The notes under the pieces were generated by a model that was given only the letters and a program-made list of their open reading frames with translations, did not search any database and was not told the DNA's origin. A stretch of DNA of 64,000 nucleotides from Desulfobulbaceae bacterium UBA2273 (GTDB lineage: Bacteria > Desulfobacterota > Desulfobulbia > Desulfobulbales > Desulfurivibrionaceae): assembly GCA_002347095.1 (NCBI GenBank), contig DDWZ01000015.1:62001-126000 (forward strand). Direction: 5' to 3'. Positions 32,476 through 42,311 of the stretch are shown piece by piece. The position numbers were made by a program, and so were the translations under genes. The stretch's first letter is position 1; each line of letters opens with the position of its first letter.

Positions 32476-35061
32476 ATGGAAAAACCTTCTGATCATCACA
32501 GGGGATGGCAAATGGAACTTGGCAGGAAATCCAAGGAAATACTGGCAAACATCAAGCCGCCAGGGGCGCAGAGTAAGTTTCTGATAGGCCTGGCAGGCAT
32601 CCTTTTTCTCTTCTGTTTTCTCTGGTCCGCCATTATTTATACGCACCAGAAAAAAAGGTTGCAGGAGGAGGCTCTGCACCAGGCGGAGCTGGTCATGGAG
32701 GCGGTGGAGGCCTACCGCAGTTATGTTCAGCAGACTTTGCGGCCAAGGATGTATGAATTGCTTGGCCAGGACCAATTTGTCCTCGAGGCCATGTCCACCT
32801 CTTACATAAGCCGTGTAGTCATGGAGCAATTCAAGAAGGGCATGCCTGATATTTCCTATCGTCGGGTCGCCATTGGTGCCAAGAACCCTGAGTTCGAGGC
32901 GGACCAGTGGGAACGGGAGTTGATCCGCTTCTTCAACAAACACCCCCAGACCGAATCCTGGCAGGGAATACGCCAAGTTGGCGGAGAGCAATATTTTATG
33001 AAATTCAGCCCGGTTCGCTACCAAGAATCGTGTCTGCACTGCCACGGCAGGCCGGAGAACGCGCCGGGAAGCATTATTGAAATCTACGGCAGGACAGCGG
33101 GGTTTTTCAAGAGGACGGATCAGGTAAGCGGCGTGGTCAGTGTCGGCATTCCCGTGGGAGAAGAGTTGCGCCGCATCGGTGAATTCGCCCTTTCCGTATT
33201 CAGCACCGTGTTCCTGTCTTTTTTCGTCCTGTACGCCATCATCGCCTTTTTCTTCAACCGGCTTATCATCCAGAACATCCGTGGTTTGCTGGGTATCTTC
33301 CGGATGAATCTCACCGACCAAAAAGGCGAACAGCTCTACCAGCAGGCCTGGAACCTGGATGAGATCGGGGAGCTGAATGCCACTGCCGCCCGCATTTCCA
33401 GGCACTTGGAGGAAAACCGCCTGCAACTCATCGATTACGCCGAAAACCTTGAGGGCAGGGTTGAGGAAAGAACCAAGGCGTTGCAAGAGTCCGAGGACCA
33501 GCTTCAACGGCAGATGCAGGAGCGGAACCAGGAACTCAAGACCTTGAACGTCATTGCAGAACACATCACTCAGTCTGTGGATCTCAGCACTATTCTTCCC
33601 AAGGTTTTACGACAAACCCTGGAGGTGATCCCGGCACAAGGCGCGGGGATTTATCTGCTCCGGCTTGACCGTCAGGGGCTTTCCCTGCAGTGTCAGGATA
33701 ACGCCCCGGAACTTGCCGAGTTCCTTTCCTGTGATATGATTCCCCATCAGATTTTTCCGGATACGGACGCCAAGCCCGTTCCCTCGTCGATCTGTGAAAC
33801 AGCCTGCGGAGAACTGAATTTATTCGCCTCCGATTTCGCCTGGGGAAAATGTCTCAATATCCCGCTCTGCTGCCGGAACAGGATTCTCGGGATCATGACC
33901 ATCACCGGCTATGATGTGGGCGAGATTGACCCCAGGCACCGGGAGCTTCTCTTCTCTATCGGCCGTCAGGTCGGCGTGACCATTGAGAGCTTGCAGAACA
34001 TGACCCGCCTCCTGCAGAGCAAAGAACTTCTTCAGTCGGTGTTCGATGCCATCGCCGACCTGGTCGTGCTTGTTTCTCCGGATGGATTTCTCCGCATGGT
34101 GAACAAGGCTTTTCTGGTCAAATATGGTTTCTGCCCGGAAACGGTCCTTAACCATCACCTCGGCGAACTGGCCGCGACGCAGCCGGTCCCCTTCGCGCTT
34201 TTTAGCCATATCGCCCAGGTTAAGCTGCTGGAACCTGTTTCCGATTTTATCCAACTCCCCAACGGTCAGCTTTTTGATATCCATTTTTATCCGGCTTTTG
34301 ATGATCTCGGCGAGCTGAAAAATATTGTTTGTTATGCCAAGGATGTCACCCAGAAAAAACAGATGGAACACCGGATGCAGCAGTCGGAAAAGCTTGTTGC
34401 TCTCGGGCAGCTGGCAGCCGGAGTCGCACATGAAATCAACAATCCCCTGGGGATTATCCTCTGTTACACAGATTTACTGAAAGAGGATTTGGGCAATTTG
34501 CCGGAAAAGGTCGAAGACTTGAGCATCATCGAAAAGCATGTAAAAAACTGCCAGCGCATCGTCCATGACCTGCTCAGCTTCGCCCGCAACCAAGAGACAA
34601 CCCGGGCACCCGGTGCTCTCAACACCGCTATCGAACAGGTGCTCTCTATGGTTTCCAGTCAACTGGCCAAGCAGAGCATAACCGTGGTGCAGAAGCTGGA
34701 TCCCGACATCCCGCTTATTGAAATAGATACGGAAAAGCTGAAACAGGTTTTCATGAACCTCTTTATGAACGCTGCCCAGGCTATAGGCGAAAACGGGGAG
34801 ATCGGGATTGAATCCCGCTGTCTGCGGGACAAGGGACAGGTGGAGATCGTCGTCCGCGATACCGGTCCGGGCATTGCCCGGGAGATCCAGGACAAGATAT
34901 TCGAGCCGTTCTTTACCACCAAGGGACCGAGGGACGGCACCGGCCTTGGGTTGTCGCTCAGTTATGGGATCATCCGTGACCATGGCGGGGAGATCTATGT
35001 CCAGAGCACGCCGGGCAAGGGCGCGGCCTTTACCATTATTCTGCCGTTCCAGAGGATATAA
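32476..35061 (+). CDS. Haem-binding (DUF3365) sensor histidine kinase
   Basis: 861 aa. Helix 1 (about 33-55), periplasmic DUF3365/Tll0287-like domain with CLHCH haem motif (186-190), helix 2 (about 238-260), HAMP, coiled coil, GAF (about 360-515), PAS (about 525-635), HisKA with GVAHEINNPLG and HATPase ending GTGLGLSLSYGII. Known relatives bind haem and sense redox or small gases. It precedes the NtrC-type regulator by 26 bp, so the two form a two-component system. A Met at 32512 is an alternative start. A paralogous kinase, interrupted by an IS, lies at 36613-39780. Confidence 0.92.
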   Translation: MEKPSDHHRGWQMELGRKSKEILANIKPPGAQSKFLIGLAGILFLFCFLWSAIIYTHQKKRLQEEALHQAELVMEAVEAYRSYVQQTLRPRMYELLGQDQFVLEAMSTSYISRVVMEQFKKGMPDISYRRVAIGAKNPEFEADQWERELIRFFNKHPQTESWQGIRQVGGEQYFMKFSPVRYQESCLHCHGRPENAPGSIIEIYGRTAGFFKRTDQVSGVVSVGIPVGEELRRIGEFALSVFSTVFLSFFVLYAIIAFFFNRLIIQNIRGLLGIFRMNLTDQKGEQLYQQAWNLDEIGELNATAARISRHLEENRLQLIDYAENLEGRVEERTKALQESEDQLQRQMQERNQELKTLNVIAEHITQSVDLSTILPKVLRQTLEVIPAQGAGIYLLRLDRQGLSLQCQDNAPELAEFLSCDMIPHQIFPDTDAKPVPSSICETACGELNLFASDFAWGKCLNIPLCCRNRILGIMTITGYDVGEIDPRHRELLFSIGRQVGVTIESLQNMTRLLQSKELLQSVFDAIADLVVLVSPDGFLRMVNKAFLVKYGFCPETVLNHHLGELAATQPVPFALFSHIAQVKLLEPVSDFIQLPNGQLFDIHFYPAFDDLGELKNIVCYAKDVTQKKQMEHRMQQSEKLVALGQLAAGVAHEINNPLGIILCYTDLLKEDLGNLPEKVEDLSIIEKHVKNCQRIVHDLLSFARNQETTRAPGALNTAIEQVLSMVSSQLAKQSITVVQKLDPDIPLIEIDTEKLKQVFMNLFMNAAQAIGENGEIGIESRCLRDKGQVEIVVRDTGPGIAREIQDKIFEPFFTTKGPRDGTGLGLSLSYGIIRDHGGEIYVQSTPGKGAAFTIILPFQRI

Positions 35062-35087
35062 AAAAAATATGACGGGAGACAGTGTCC

Positions 35088-36521
35088 ATGACGGTTGATC
35101 GGCTGTTGATTGTTGATGACGAAGAGGACATGCTCACTGGCCTGCAAAGAACCATTGAGCGCAATATTCCTGGACTGGAGGTGGTCACCTCCACCAGGGG
35201 GAGTGAGGCTCTGCGGCGGATGGCCGAGCAATCCTTCGACCTTGTCCTGCTCGATGTAATGATGCCGGAAATGAACGGCATTATCCTGCTTGAGCAGCTG
35301 CGGGCCAGGGACCCGGAACTCTCGGTGGTCATGATGACCGCCTTTGCCAGCATTGATCTGGCGGTGGAGGCCATCAAGAAGGGGGCCTACGACTTTATCA
35401 CCAAGCCCTTTGACAAGGACACCATCCTGCGCGTAATCCACAAGGGGCTGGAGAGAAACCGGCTGGTTCGGGAGAATGCCACCTTAAAGGAACAGGTCTG
35501 TCAAAAACAGGCTTTTGCCTCTTTTATCGGGCAGAGCACGGCCATGATCGAATTTTGCGAACGCCTCAAGACCGTGGCCTTGTCCGATTACACCGTACTT
35601 GTGCGCGGCGAATCCGGCACCGGCAAGGAGCTGGCGGCCCGGGCGGTGCATAACTTGAGCAAACGGCGCAACCGGCCGCTGATCATGGTCAACTGCCCGG
35701 CCATTCCGGAGCAACTTTTAGAAAGCGAGCTGTTCGGTTACAAGCGTGGGGCTTTCACCGGTGCGGACCGTGATGCTCCGGGGTTATTTGTGGCGGCGGA
35801 CGGCGGCACCATCTGCCTGGATGAGATCGCCGATATCCCGGTATCGGTGCAGACGAAGTTGTTGCGCGTGCTGCAGGAACATGAGATCCGCCCCCTGGGG
35901 GAGACCAAAACGAGGCGGGTCAATGTCCGGATCATCGCCGTTACCAATCAGAATCTGGAAAAAAAGATCCAGGAGCATACCTTCCGGGAGGATCTCTTCT
36001 ATCGGCTCAATGCGGTAACCCTGTTTCTGCCGCGACTCATGGAGATTCGGGACGACATCCCCCTGTTGGTTGATCATTTCTGCAAACGGGTCTGTTGCGA
36101 ATTGGGGATTGAGGAAAAACGGTTTACGTTGGGGGCGGTGGCCGCACTCAAGAACAGGGCCTGGCCGGGCAATGTCCGGCAATTGCAGAATGTGGTCAGG
36201 CAAGCCCTGCTGTTCAGCGTTAAAAAGGAGGTCGATGTTGATGACCTGCAGGCCATGCTGAACCAGGACAGTGCCTTCCCTGCAGAATCCGTGCCTCTGC
36301 TGCACGACAGCGACAAGCGGTTTCCCCTTTACAAGGAAGCCAAGGATGAGCTGCTGCAGAAATTCATGAACGAGTATGTCATGCAACTATTGCAGATCAC
36401 CTGCGGCAATGTAAGCCGGGCAGCGGAACTCTCCGGGCTGACCCGCGCGGCCCTGCAAAAGATCTTGCAGCGCATCGGCCTCAATGCGGAGAACTTTCGG
36501 CGGCCTCATTCAAGCGGATGA
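35088..36521 (+). CDS. NtrC-family sigma-54-dependent response regulator
   Basis: 477 aa from the ATG at 35088 (GGGAGA upstream; a GTG at 35082 is possible). Receiver domain with DDEED near the start and phospho-Asp in LLDVMMP, AAA+ domain with Walker A GESGTGKE, the sigma-54 contact loop GAFTGA and Walker B CLDEIAD, then a Fis-type helix-turn-helix (NVSRAAELSGLTRAALQKIL). All elements for sigma-54 activation are present. Its best visible target is the GG-N10-GC promoter at 32270-32286. Confidence 0.94.
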   Translation: MTVDRLLIVDDEEDMLTGLQRTIERNIPGLEVVTSTRGSEALRRMAEQSFDLVLLDVMMPEMNGIILLEQLRARDPELSVVMMTAFASIDLAVEAIKKGAYDFITKPFDKDTILRVIHKGLERNRLVRENATLKEQVCQKQAFASFIGQSTAMIEFCERLKTVALSDYTVLVRGESGTGKELAARAVHNLSKRRNRPLIMVNCPAIPEQLLESELFGYKRGAFTGADRDAPGLFVAADGGTICLDEIADIPVSVQTKLLRVLQEHEIRPLGETKTRRVNVRIIAVTNQNLEKKIQEHTFREDLFYRLNAVTLFLPRLMEIRDDIPLLVDHFCKRVCCELGIEEKRFTLGAVAALKNRAWPGNVRQLQNVVRQALLFSVKKEVDVDDLQAMLNQDSAFPAESVPLLHDSDKRFPLYKEAKDELLQKFMNEYVMQLLQITCGNVSRAAELSGLTRAALQKILQRIGLNAENFRRPHSSG

Positions 36522-36612
36522 TTTTCTTGTTCTCTGGTGCTGGACAGATTCTCTTCTACGGCACTGCGAAATATGGCAATCTTCCACACAGATTTCTTAT
36601 ATTGCAGTTCTT

Positions 36613-36932
36613 TCAGATCTCACCGAGTAAAATTGGAATCCGGACTGTGACGCGGGTGCCCTGCCCCTCCTGACTTTCAATGTCAATGCTACCATGGTGT
36701 TCTTTGATAATCTCTTTGATATAGGGGAGTCCAAGTCCTGTCTTTATTTCCCCGTTACTGATGAAAGGTTCAAAAATATGCTGGAGTTTCTCGGGCGGAA
36801 TCCCTTGCCCATTGTCCTCGAGGACCAACTCAAACCAATTGTGGTGGGTAGAGGTAATGATTTTAACCGCCCCCCCTGATTCATGCGCATTAATTGCATT
36901 ACGCAAAAGATGAACTATCACGACCTTAATTA
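36613..36932 (-). pseudogene. 3' part of an IS-split haem sensor kinase (HATPase domain)
   Basis: Codes for the ATPase end of a histidine kinase: LRNAINAHESGG (N box), EDNGQGIPPEKLQHIFEPF and KTGLGLPYIKEII. It joins the fragment at 38427-39780: deleting 36933-38426 and one copy of TAATTA restores the frame as HDARLIKVVIVHLLRNAI. No start codon of its own is needed in the intact gene. Confidence 0.93.
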
Positions 36933-38426
36933 GTCGTCGCTGAAAAATCCATTTTCAGCCCCTGACAGGCAGGATATCGCCCTCTGCATGCCAAGCCCAT
37001 GGCCGCCGTAACCTCTCAAGCCAGCCGAAAAGAAGAACGAAAAATAAAAACTCCCTCAATTTCTTGAGGATGAGCCGGATATTGTGACCGGCTCCACAGA
37101 GCAGCGCGTTGATCTTGTCGCCAAGCTCACCCAGCAGGTGGTTGCGGCCCAGTTTTCCATCAGCCTTCATGTGGCCGATCACTGGCTCGATGGCGCTCCG
37201 CCTCTTCAGCTCTTTCCTTATTTGAGGCGTAATCCCACGGCGGCGGCCTGAAATGTAGACTTCCGTTCCCGCCACACCATGCCCCCGGTAGCCGCGATCA
37301 ACAAAACAGCGCTCTACCCCCGCACCGGCGGCAATCCGTTTCACCTGCTCAAGCGCTCGGGAAAGGGTATGTCCGTCATACGGATTCCCGTGCTCAGCGA
37401 ACATGCCCACCACGAAATTGTCTCGGTTGGTGGCGGCAACGCTCACCTTCACCCCAAACTCGTATTTCTTGTGGGCTTTGCCCTTGGCAATGCATTCCAC
37501 TTCCGGAGCGTGCAGGCTGTACAGCTTGTTTTTGTCTTTCTTTCCCTGCGACAACAACCGCCCAGCCATGGCAAGCTCCGGAGAAAAAACCTCCTTGAGG
37601 TCCTGCCTGTCGGCAATCTTCCGAAGAATATCCCGATACACCCGTCCAAGAAAGGTCTTCAGTTTCCTAATCTCACGTCTGGCCCGCTTCCCCTGCCGCG
37701 CATGCAGGTAGCGGCCAGCCTTCAGCAGGGCCTGAGTGCCAAGGCGGCGGTAACTCTGCCGAAGCGCAATGCCGTTTTCCGCCGCCAGCTTGACCAGTCT
37801 TACACGGCTCCGGTTGTACAGTCGTGAGTCTGCCGGAAAGGCTACCGCCTTGGGCTGAACCGTTGTGTCAACCGTGATCCGCTCAAGGCTGCTCTCTCGA
37901 ACAGCCCCGCTTTGCAATCCGGCCAGCAGGGTGATTTTCAAAATCAACTCCGAGCCGTCCTCGCCAATCCGCTTCCGCCATCGACTCAAGGAGGATGGGT
38001 CTATCGGCAGGTCATGCCGGAAGTACTCCTCGCCGCAGAAAAACTGCCAGTAAGGATTTTCCACCCATCTCCGCACGACCTCCTCGTCGGAAAGGCTAAA
38101 GGCGTGGCCAAGATACGTGAGTCCAACCATCAGCCGGATGGAAATGCCGGGGCGACCGTTTTCGGAATACAGCGTTCCGAAACCATTCTCAAACGCCTGC
38201 CAGTCGATCAGATCGGCCAAACGGTACAGTTCATGTTGATGGTTCAGTATGTTCGCAAGGCGCTTGCGGAACATGTCCAGTTGCGGGCTGCTTTTTTGCT
38301 CTTTCGGCTGCATCGAAAATCACCAGAAATCGAAGGGGAATATTACAATATCCTGCAATTCATAGTGATATAATTTCAATATTTTATCAATAAAAATCAA
38401 AGCTTTATGTGTTTTTCAGGGTCGAC
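36933..38426 (-). mobile_element. IS5-family insertion sequence, 1494 bp, intact
   Basis: Imperfect inverted ends (GTCGTCGCTGAAAAA at the left, its counterpart GTCGACCCTGAAAAA at the right read inward) flank one full transposase gene. TAATTA is present directly outside both ends as a target duplication. The insertion splits the haem kinase gene. Confidence 0.9.
36955..38313 (-). CDS. IS5-family transposase
   Basis: 452 aa, full length, beginning MQPKEQKSSPQLDMFRKRLA. It has the family's N-terminal region (WVENPYWQFFCGEEYFRHDL), a first Asp in ERITVDTTVQ, a second in CFVDRGYRGH, and the late Glu in RRSAIEPVIGHMKADGKLGR. The DDE triad is therefore complete and the element may still be mobile. 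Confidence 0.92.
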   Translation of the reverse strand: MQPKEQKSSPQLDMFRKRLANILNHQHELYRLADLIDWQAFENGFGTLYSENGRPGISIRLMVGLTYLGHAFSLSDEEVVRRWVENPYWQFFCGEEYFRHDLPIDPSSLSRWRKRIGEDGSELILKITLLAGLQSGAVRESSLERITVDTTVQPKAVAFPADSRLYNRSRVRLVKLAAENGIALRQSYRRLGTQALLKAGRYLHARQGKRARREIRKLKTFLGRVYRDILRKIADRQDLKEVFSPELAMAGRLLSQGKKDKNKLYSLHAPEVECIAKGKAHKKYEFGVKVSVAATNRDNFVVGMFAEHGNPYDGHTLSRALEQVKRIAAGAGVERCFVDRGYRGHGVAGTEVYISGRRRGITPQIRKELKRRSAIEPVIGHMKADGKLGRNHLLGELGDKINALLCGAGHNIRLILKKLREFLFFVLLFGWLERLRRPWAWHAEGDILPVRG

Positions 38427-39780
38427 TAATTAACCTGGCATCGTGCAGAATAGCGAGCTCCTTGATCCTGGGTGCAGAGAGTATTTCCACATTCCTCTCT
38501 TCTGCCTCTGCTTTGACAAGTTCTGTTGCTTCGTTGACCAGTTTCACAACATCATCACATAGAAAATGTTCGGCCTTCGCATTCACGAGTTCTTCAAAAC
38601 GGGAGAGAAGCAATTCAAGCTTCTGGGCCTGCGCAAGCACACTATCAATTTTCCCCTGCTCCTTTGTATCACCAGGGGCTTTTTTCTGTAATCGACGGAC
38701 AAGGCCGCCAATAATCGTTATGGGGTTACGGATTTCATGGGCCATGCGAAGGGCTATTTCCGCCCGTGTTCGTTCACTGACTATATTTCCTATCTCCCGG
38801 TTAAGGTCGAGGAGTTCCTTTGTTCTGTCAGCTACCTTCTTTTCCAGGTTCTCTGCATAATCCTTTAACTTATTGCGAGAGAGCTGCAGGCTTTCAGCCA
38901 TTAGTTGTGCTGTAACCTTTAATTCTCCAATCTCATCACTTGTTTCGATCCGCCTAGTCAATTTCTCATCAACATCTTCCTTTGAAATATCGCGAAATAA
39001 CTCCAGGAGTTCGCGGATGTTACGGATGATCAGTCGGTTGAAAAAAAAGGAAATGATGCCGTAAAGGAAAAAGACGGCTAGAAAAACAGCTCCAAAGACA
39101 GACAAGGCCAACCCCTTGATCTTTATTAAGCCGACTTCCACTGGGATACCGATACTGACCACACCGCTCACCATATCTGTGGAGCGGTGGAACCCCCGTT
39201 CAACTCCATATTTTTCTATTATCTTCTGCGGGACATTGTCAGGGGTGCCATGGCAATGCAGACAGGATGGGTTAGGCCGCTCCGGCTGAAATCGCATATA
39301 ATATCTCCCCTTCTCCTTAGCGACGACTCCACGCCATTCTTGCGTCTGGGGATTGCTCTTGAAAAAGTTGATCATTTTTATTTCTAATTCCGTTGCCTCA
39401 AAGTCAGGATTGCGGGCATTAACGGCTGCTCGCCTGTATTCAAATTCCGGGAGTTTCTCCTTAAACAGATCCATTACTTGGCGACTGATAAACGAGGAGG
39501 ACATGGCCTCAAGGACAAAGGCGTCATTTCCCAGTATCGAATACATGGTTGGTCGTAATACTTTTCTGACATATTCTCTTGTTGAGTCGATACCGGCCAT
39601 CACCAATTCAGTTTGTCTGTAAGCTGCTTCCTCAAGATTGTTTTTTCCATAGCTGTAGATAAGGCTCGCCAAAAAGGCACTGAAGCACAGAAGTATTGCT
39701 GCCAGGACAAGAAGAAATTTTGTTTGCATCCCCAGGTGTCGATTGACATGCCGGAGATATGAGCCTGTGGAAACTTTCAT
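38427..39780 (-). pseudogene. 5' part of an IS-split haem (DUF3365) sensor kinase
   Basis: Codes for about 450 residues: helix 1 (about 21-43), DUF3365 domain with CLHCH (173-177), helix 2, HAMP, coiled coil, and a HisKA-like domain with RMAHEIRNPITIIGG. It is strongly similar to the kinase at 32476 over the sensor domain, but lacks GAF and PAS. The frame then runs four codons into the IS and stops. With the 3' part the intact kinase would be about 555 aa. No response regulator lies next to it; the NtrC-type regulator 1.8 kb away is the nearest. Confidence 0.92.
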
Positions 39781-39887
39781 TATTTCGTTGTCCTTGAAAA
39801 AATTGCTCTTGATTAGTTACTTGCCTCCGATTCCTGCATCCTGATTCGGGTTTCGGGTGATCCTGCCACAATTTTGAGGAGTAGTGG

Positions 39888-40005
39888 TTAAGCCACTTTT
39901 CTATTGCTCCACCATGCCAGCTCAAAATGAGCCGGAGATTTATAGCCGTTCGTCGAATGCTTCCGTTGCCGATTGTAGTAGACTTCGATGTAGTTGAAAA
40001 GCGCC
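39888..40005 (-). pseudogene. IS3-type OrfB C-terminal remnant
   Basis: Encodes ALFNYIEVYYNRQRKHSTNG then YKSPAHFELAW, the standard end of an IS3-family integrase, and stops at 39888. It is cut at 40005 by the terminal repeat of the next element, so another IS3 inserted into or replaced the rest. Confidence 0.82.
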
Positions 40006-40021
40006 GGTAATCCCCCCATTT

Positions 40022-40869
40022 TTAGCTGACGCCAGAGGTAGAGCTTAGGGCGCTAAGGGCTAACTTCCGTTTCGGGGTTATGCCTCCCAACCCCATGTTT
40101 GGTCGTTCGTTGTTATACACCCAGAGCCAGCGGGTGGCAAATTCCTGCACCTCGGCAATGGATTCAGACAGATGCTGCCTCAGCCAATCATAGCGAACTG
40201 TCCGGTTGAAGCGCTAAACATAGGCGTTCTGTTGCGGCTTCCCTGGCTGGATATATTCCAACCCCCCAGGCGTTCGGCCCAAGATCGAAGCACCTCGCTA
40301 GTATATTCAGGGCCGTTGTCACAGCGCAAAGCCTGCGGCTTTCCTCTCCACTCGATGATCTGGTCCAACGTGCGAGTCACTCTTTCCGCCGGTAGCGAGA
40401 AGTCCACCTCAATGCCAAGCCCTTCACGGTTAAAATCATCAATCACGTTAAACAGCCGAATGCTACGACCATTCTCCAAGTTGTCATACATAAAATCCAT
40501 CGACCAGGTTTCGTTGGCTGCGGTCGGCACGGACAGGGCCTCCAGCTTTTCGCGAATAATTCGCTTCTTCGGTTTGATGCGCAGGTTCAACTCCAACTCC
40601 CGGTAGATGCGATATACCCGCTTATGATTCCAGCCGAACCCCTTGACGTTACGCAGATACAAAAAACACAATCCAAAGCCCCAGTTGCGCTGATTATGCA
40701 CCAGGCGAACCAACCAGTCGGCGATCCAGGTGTTCTCCTCCGGCAATCTCGGCTCGTAACGGTAGCAAGTTGTACTGATGGTAAACGCCTCGCAAGCCAG
40801 CCTGACGCTGATCCCTTTGGCAGCCACGACAGTTTTGGCCATCTCCCGACGGGAAGATGGCCTTACCAC
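40022..40869 (-). pseudogene. IS3 OrfB transposase, frameshift and nonsense mutation
   Basis: Encodes the rve integrase domain with first Asp (WSMDFMYDN) and second Asp (LRCDNGPEY). A frameshift occurs near 40244-40262, after which the normal sequence resumes ([13 protein letters not shown]). The next codon, which should be the catalytic Glu of VERFN, is TAG (40214-40216). The remainder ([11 protein letters not shown] ... NNERPNMGLGG) is readable to the stop at 40022. The element cannot make an active transposase. Confidence 0.9.
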
Positions 40870-41129
40870 TTTTTTGCCATCGCCTCCTGGATGATCTCGG
40901 CCTTCAACCGTTCCTCGGCGTACATTTTTTTGAGACGCCGGTTCTCTGCCTCAAGTTCCTTCAAACGAACCATCAGTGAGGCGTCCATCCCTCCATATTT
41001 GGCCCGCCACTTGTAAAACGTGGCGTCGCTCATGCCGTGCTCCCGGCATAGCTCTGGAACAGGAGCACCATTCGCGGCTTGTTTCAAAATCCCCAGAATC
41101 TGACTGTCGGTGTAACGAGACGTTTTCAT
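40863..41129 (-). CDS. IS3-family OrfA
   Basis: 88 aa from the ATG at 41129 with GGAGG upstream. Helix-turn-helix ([40 protein letters not shown]) and leucine-zipper tail. Its end carries an A-run (CAAAAAAGTGG), the usual slippage site for making the OrfAB fusion. Confidence 0.88.
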   Translation of the reverse strand: MKTSRYTDSQILGILKQAANGAPVPELCREHGMSDATFYKWRAKYGGMDASLMVRLKELEAENRRLKKMYAEERLKAEIIQEAMAKKW

Positions 41130-41340
41130 GTAGAACCTCCTCAAACAAAATTACGAGAAAATTCTACTTCTGAACACCTCTATTTTCTGGGGGGATTACC
41201 AATTCAGACACAGGCTCGATGCAATTACTCGTAAAATAGGCTAGAAGATTGTTGAATGAGGAGTTCAAGGTGAAAAAACTTCCACTGCTTAATCAGGCCG
41301 TCCAGTTTCACCTCTCGTTTCAGCCGCTGAACTGAAAAGA

Positions 41341-41802
41341 TTACATGCGGCTTCTATGGGAGGCAGCTTCATATTCAGCGCTTGCCCGTCTCGCTGCATC
41401 CGCAACCTCTTTGGAAACTATGGTCTTACCAATAGGGGCAAGTGCGATACCCGCCAACTTGAGATGCTGAATACCAAACGGAATCCCAAGGATAGTAATG
41501 AAACACAGAACAGCTGAAATCACATGACCGATTGCCAGCCAGCCCCCCGCAACAATGAACCAGATAACATTTCCAATGGTCCCAAACCCACCAGTTCCAA
41601 TATCTTCTTTCTGAGTGAGTTCTTTCCGGCTGATCGCCTCCTTGCCAAATGGGAAAAAGGTGAATTGCCCTATGACGAAACACGCCTTTCCCCATGGAAT
41701 ACCAACCACAGTTATGAATGCCAGCACACCAACAAGCCACCAGCCAAGACCCATAAACACGCCGCCAAGGATGAACCACAAAAAGTTACCGATTGAACGC
41801 AC
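41341..41802 (-). CDS. YccF-like inner membrane protein
   Basis: 153 aa. A GTG at 41802 with GGAG seven bases upstream is preferred over a longer frame without a ribosome-binding site. Two YccF/DUF307 repeats are visible (NFLWFILGGVFMGLGWWLVG and NVIWFIVAGGWLAIGHVISA), each followed by a GIPWG/GIPFG turn. Membrane location is clear; function in the family is unknown. Confidence 0.85.
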   Translation of the reverse strand: MRSIGNFLWFILGGVFMGLGWWLVGVLAFITVVGIPWGKACFVIGQFTFFPFGKEAISRKELTQKEDIGTGGFGTIGNVIWFIVAGGWLAIGHVISAVLCFITILGIPFGIQHLKLAGIALAPIGKTIVSKEVADAARRASAEYEAASHRSRM

Positions 41803-41993
41803 AGTTCTTCTCCTTTCCCAATTCCGATAAAAAAGGCCTAGAGGAAACCCCCTAAGCCTATTTCTTCGCATGCCTGGAGATTGAGGCCGACGTAATTGCC
41901 AAGTCCCCTGTCTCGCCCTCTTCACCTACTCTGCGCCAACCAGGCTTTAATCATGAGCGGACAAAAATCCCGACATTTGTTCAGCAACTGATC

Positions 41994-42266
41994 TTATGGG
42001 CAAGGGACCGCTTTACGCAAACTGTCCTTGGACCAAATTGTCTGACCATCCGGCGTCTTTCCATCGATTTTCCATTTCTCAGTAATCTGTAGGCAATAGG
42101 ACCCCATATTGGCAATCTCCGGTTCCTTGTCGCTTGGCTTGTCTCCACCGATACGCATAACATCTGGATTGGTCGAGGTGTAGTTGGGCTTGATCGTGGC
42201 CGTGCTGCAACCGGCTATAGTGAAAGCAATAGCTGTGCAAACGGAAAATATATAAAGCTTGTTCAT
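41994..42266 (-). CDS. Small lipoprotein, unknown function
   Basis: 90 aa with a lipoprotein signal peptide and lipobox IAGC (Cys20), ribosome-binding site GGAG nine bases before the ATG. The mature part has two further cysteines (MGSYCLQ and the C-terminal VPCP) that could form a disulfide. It lies 45 bp downstream of the HU-like gene on the same strand. No family recognised. Confidence 0.7.
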   Translation of the reverse strand: MNKLYIFSVCTAIAFTIAGCSTATIKPNYTSTNPDVMRIGGDKPSDKEPEIANMGSYCLQITEKWKIDGKTPDGQTIWSKDSLRKAVPCP

Positions 42267-42311
42267 GGTATGTGCTCCTGATATTGCAAAAAAACCTAAA
42301 CGGAAGATTAT

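Larger units (their letters stand above)
40006..41200 (-). mobile_element. IS3-family insertion sequence, 1195 bp, inactivated
   Basis: Ends carry the inverted repeat GGTAATCCCCCCA (left from 40006, right ending 41200). OrfA is intact and OrfB is decayed. No obvious target duplication is present, in keeping with insertion into another decayed IS3. Confidence 0.85.

Noticed and set aside
41267..41335. Short + strand frame VKKLPLLNQAVQFHLSFQPLN with a ribosome-binding-like site
   Set aside because: Possibly an N-terminal transposase fragment, but too short to assign.
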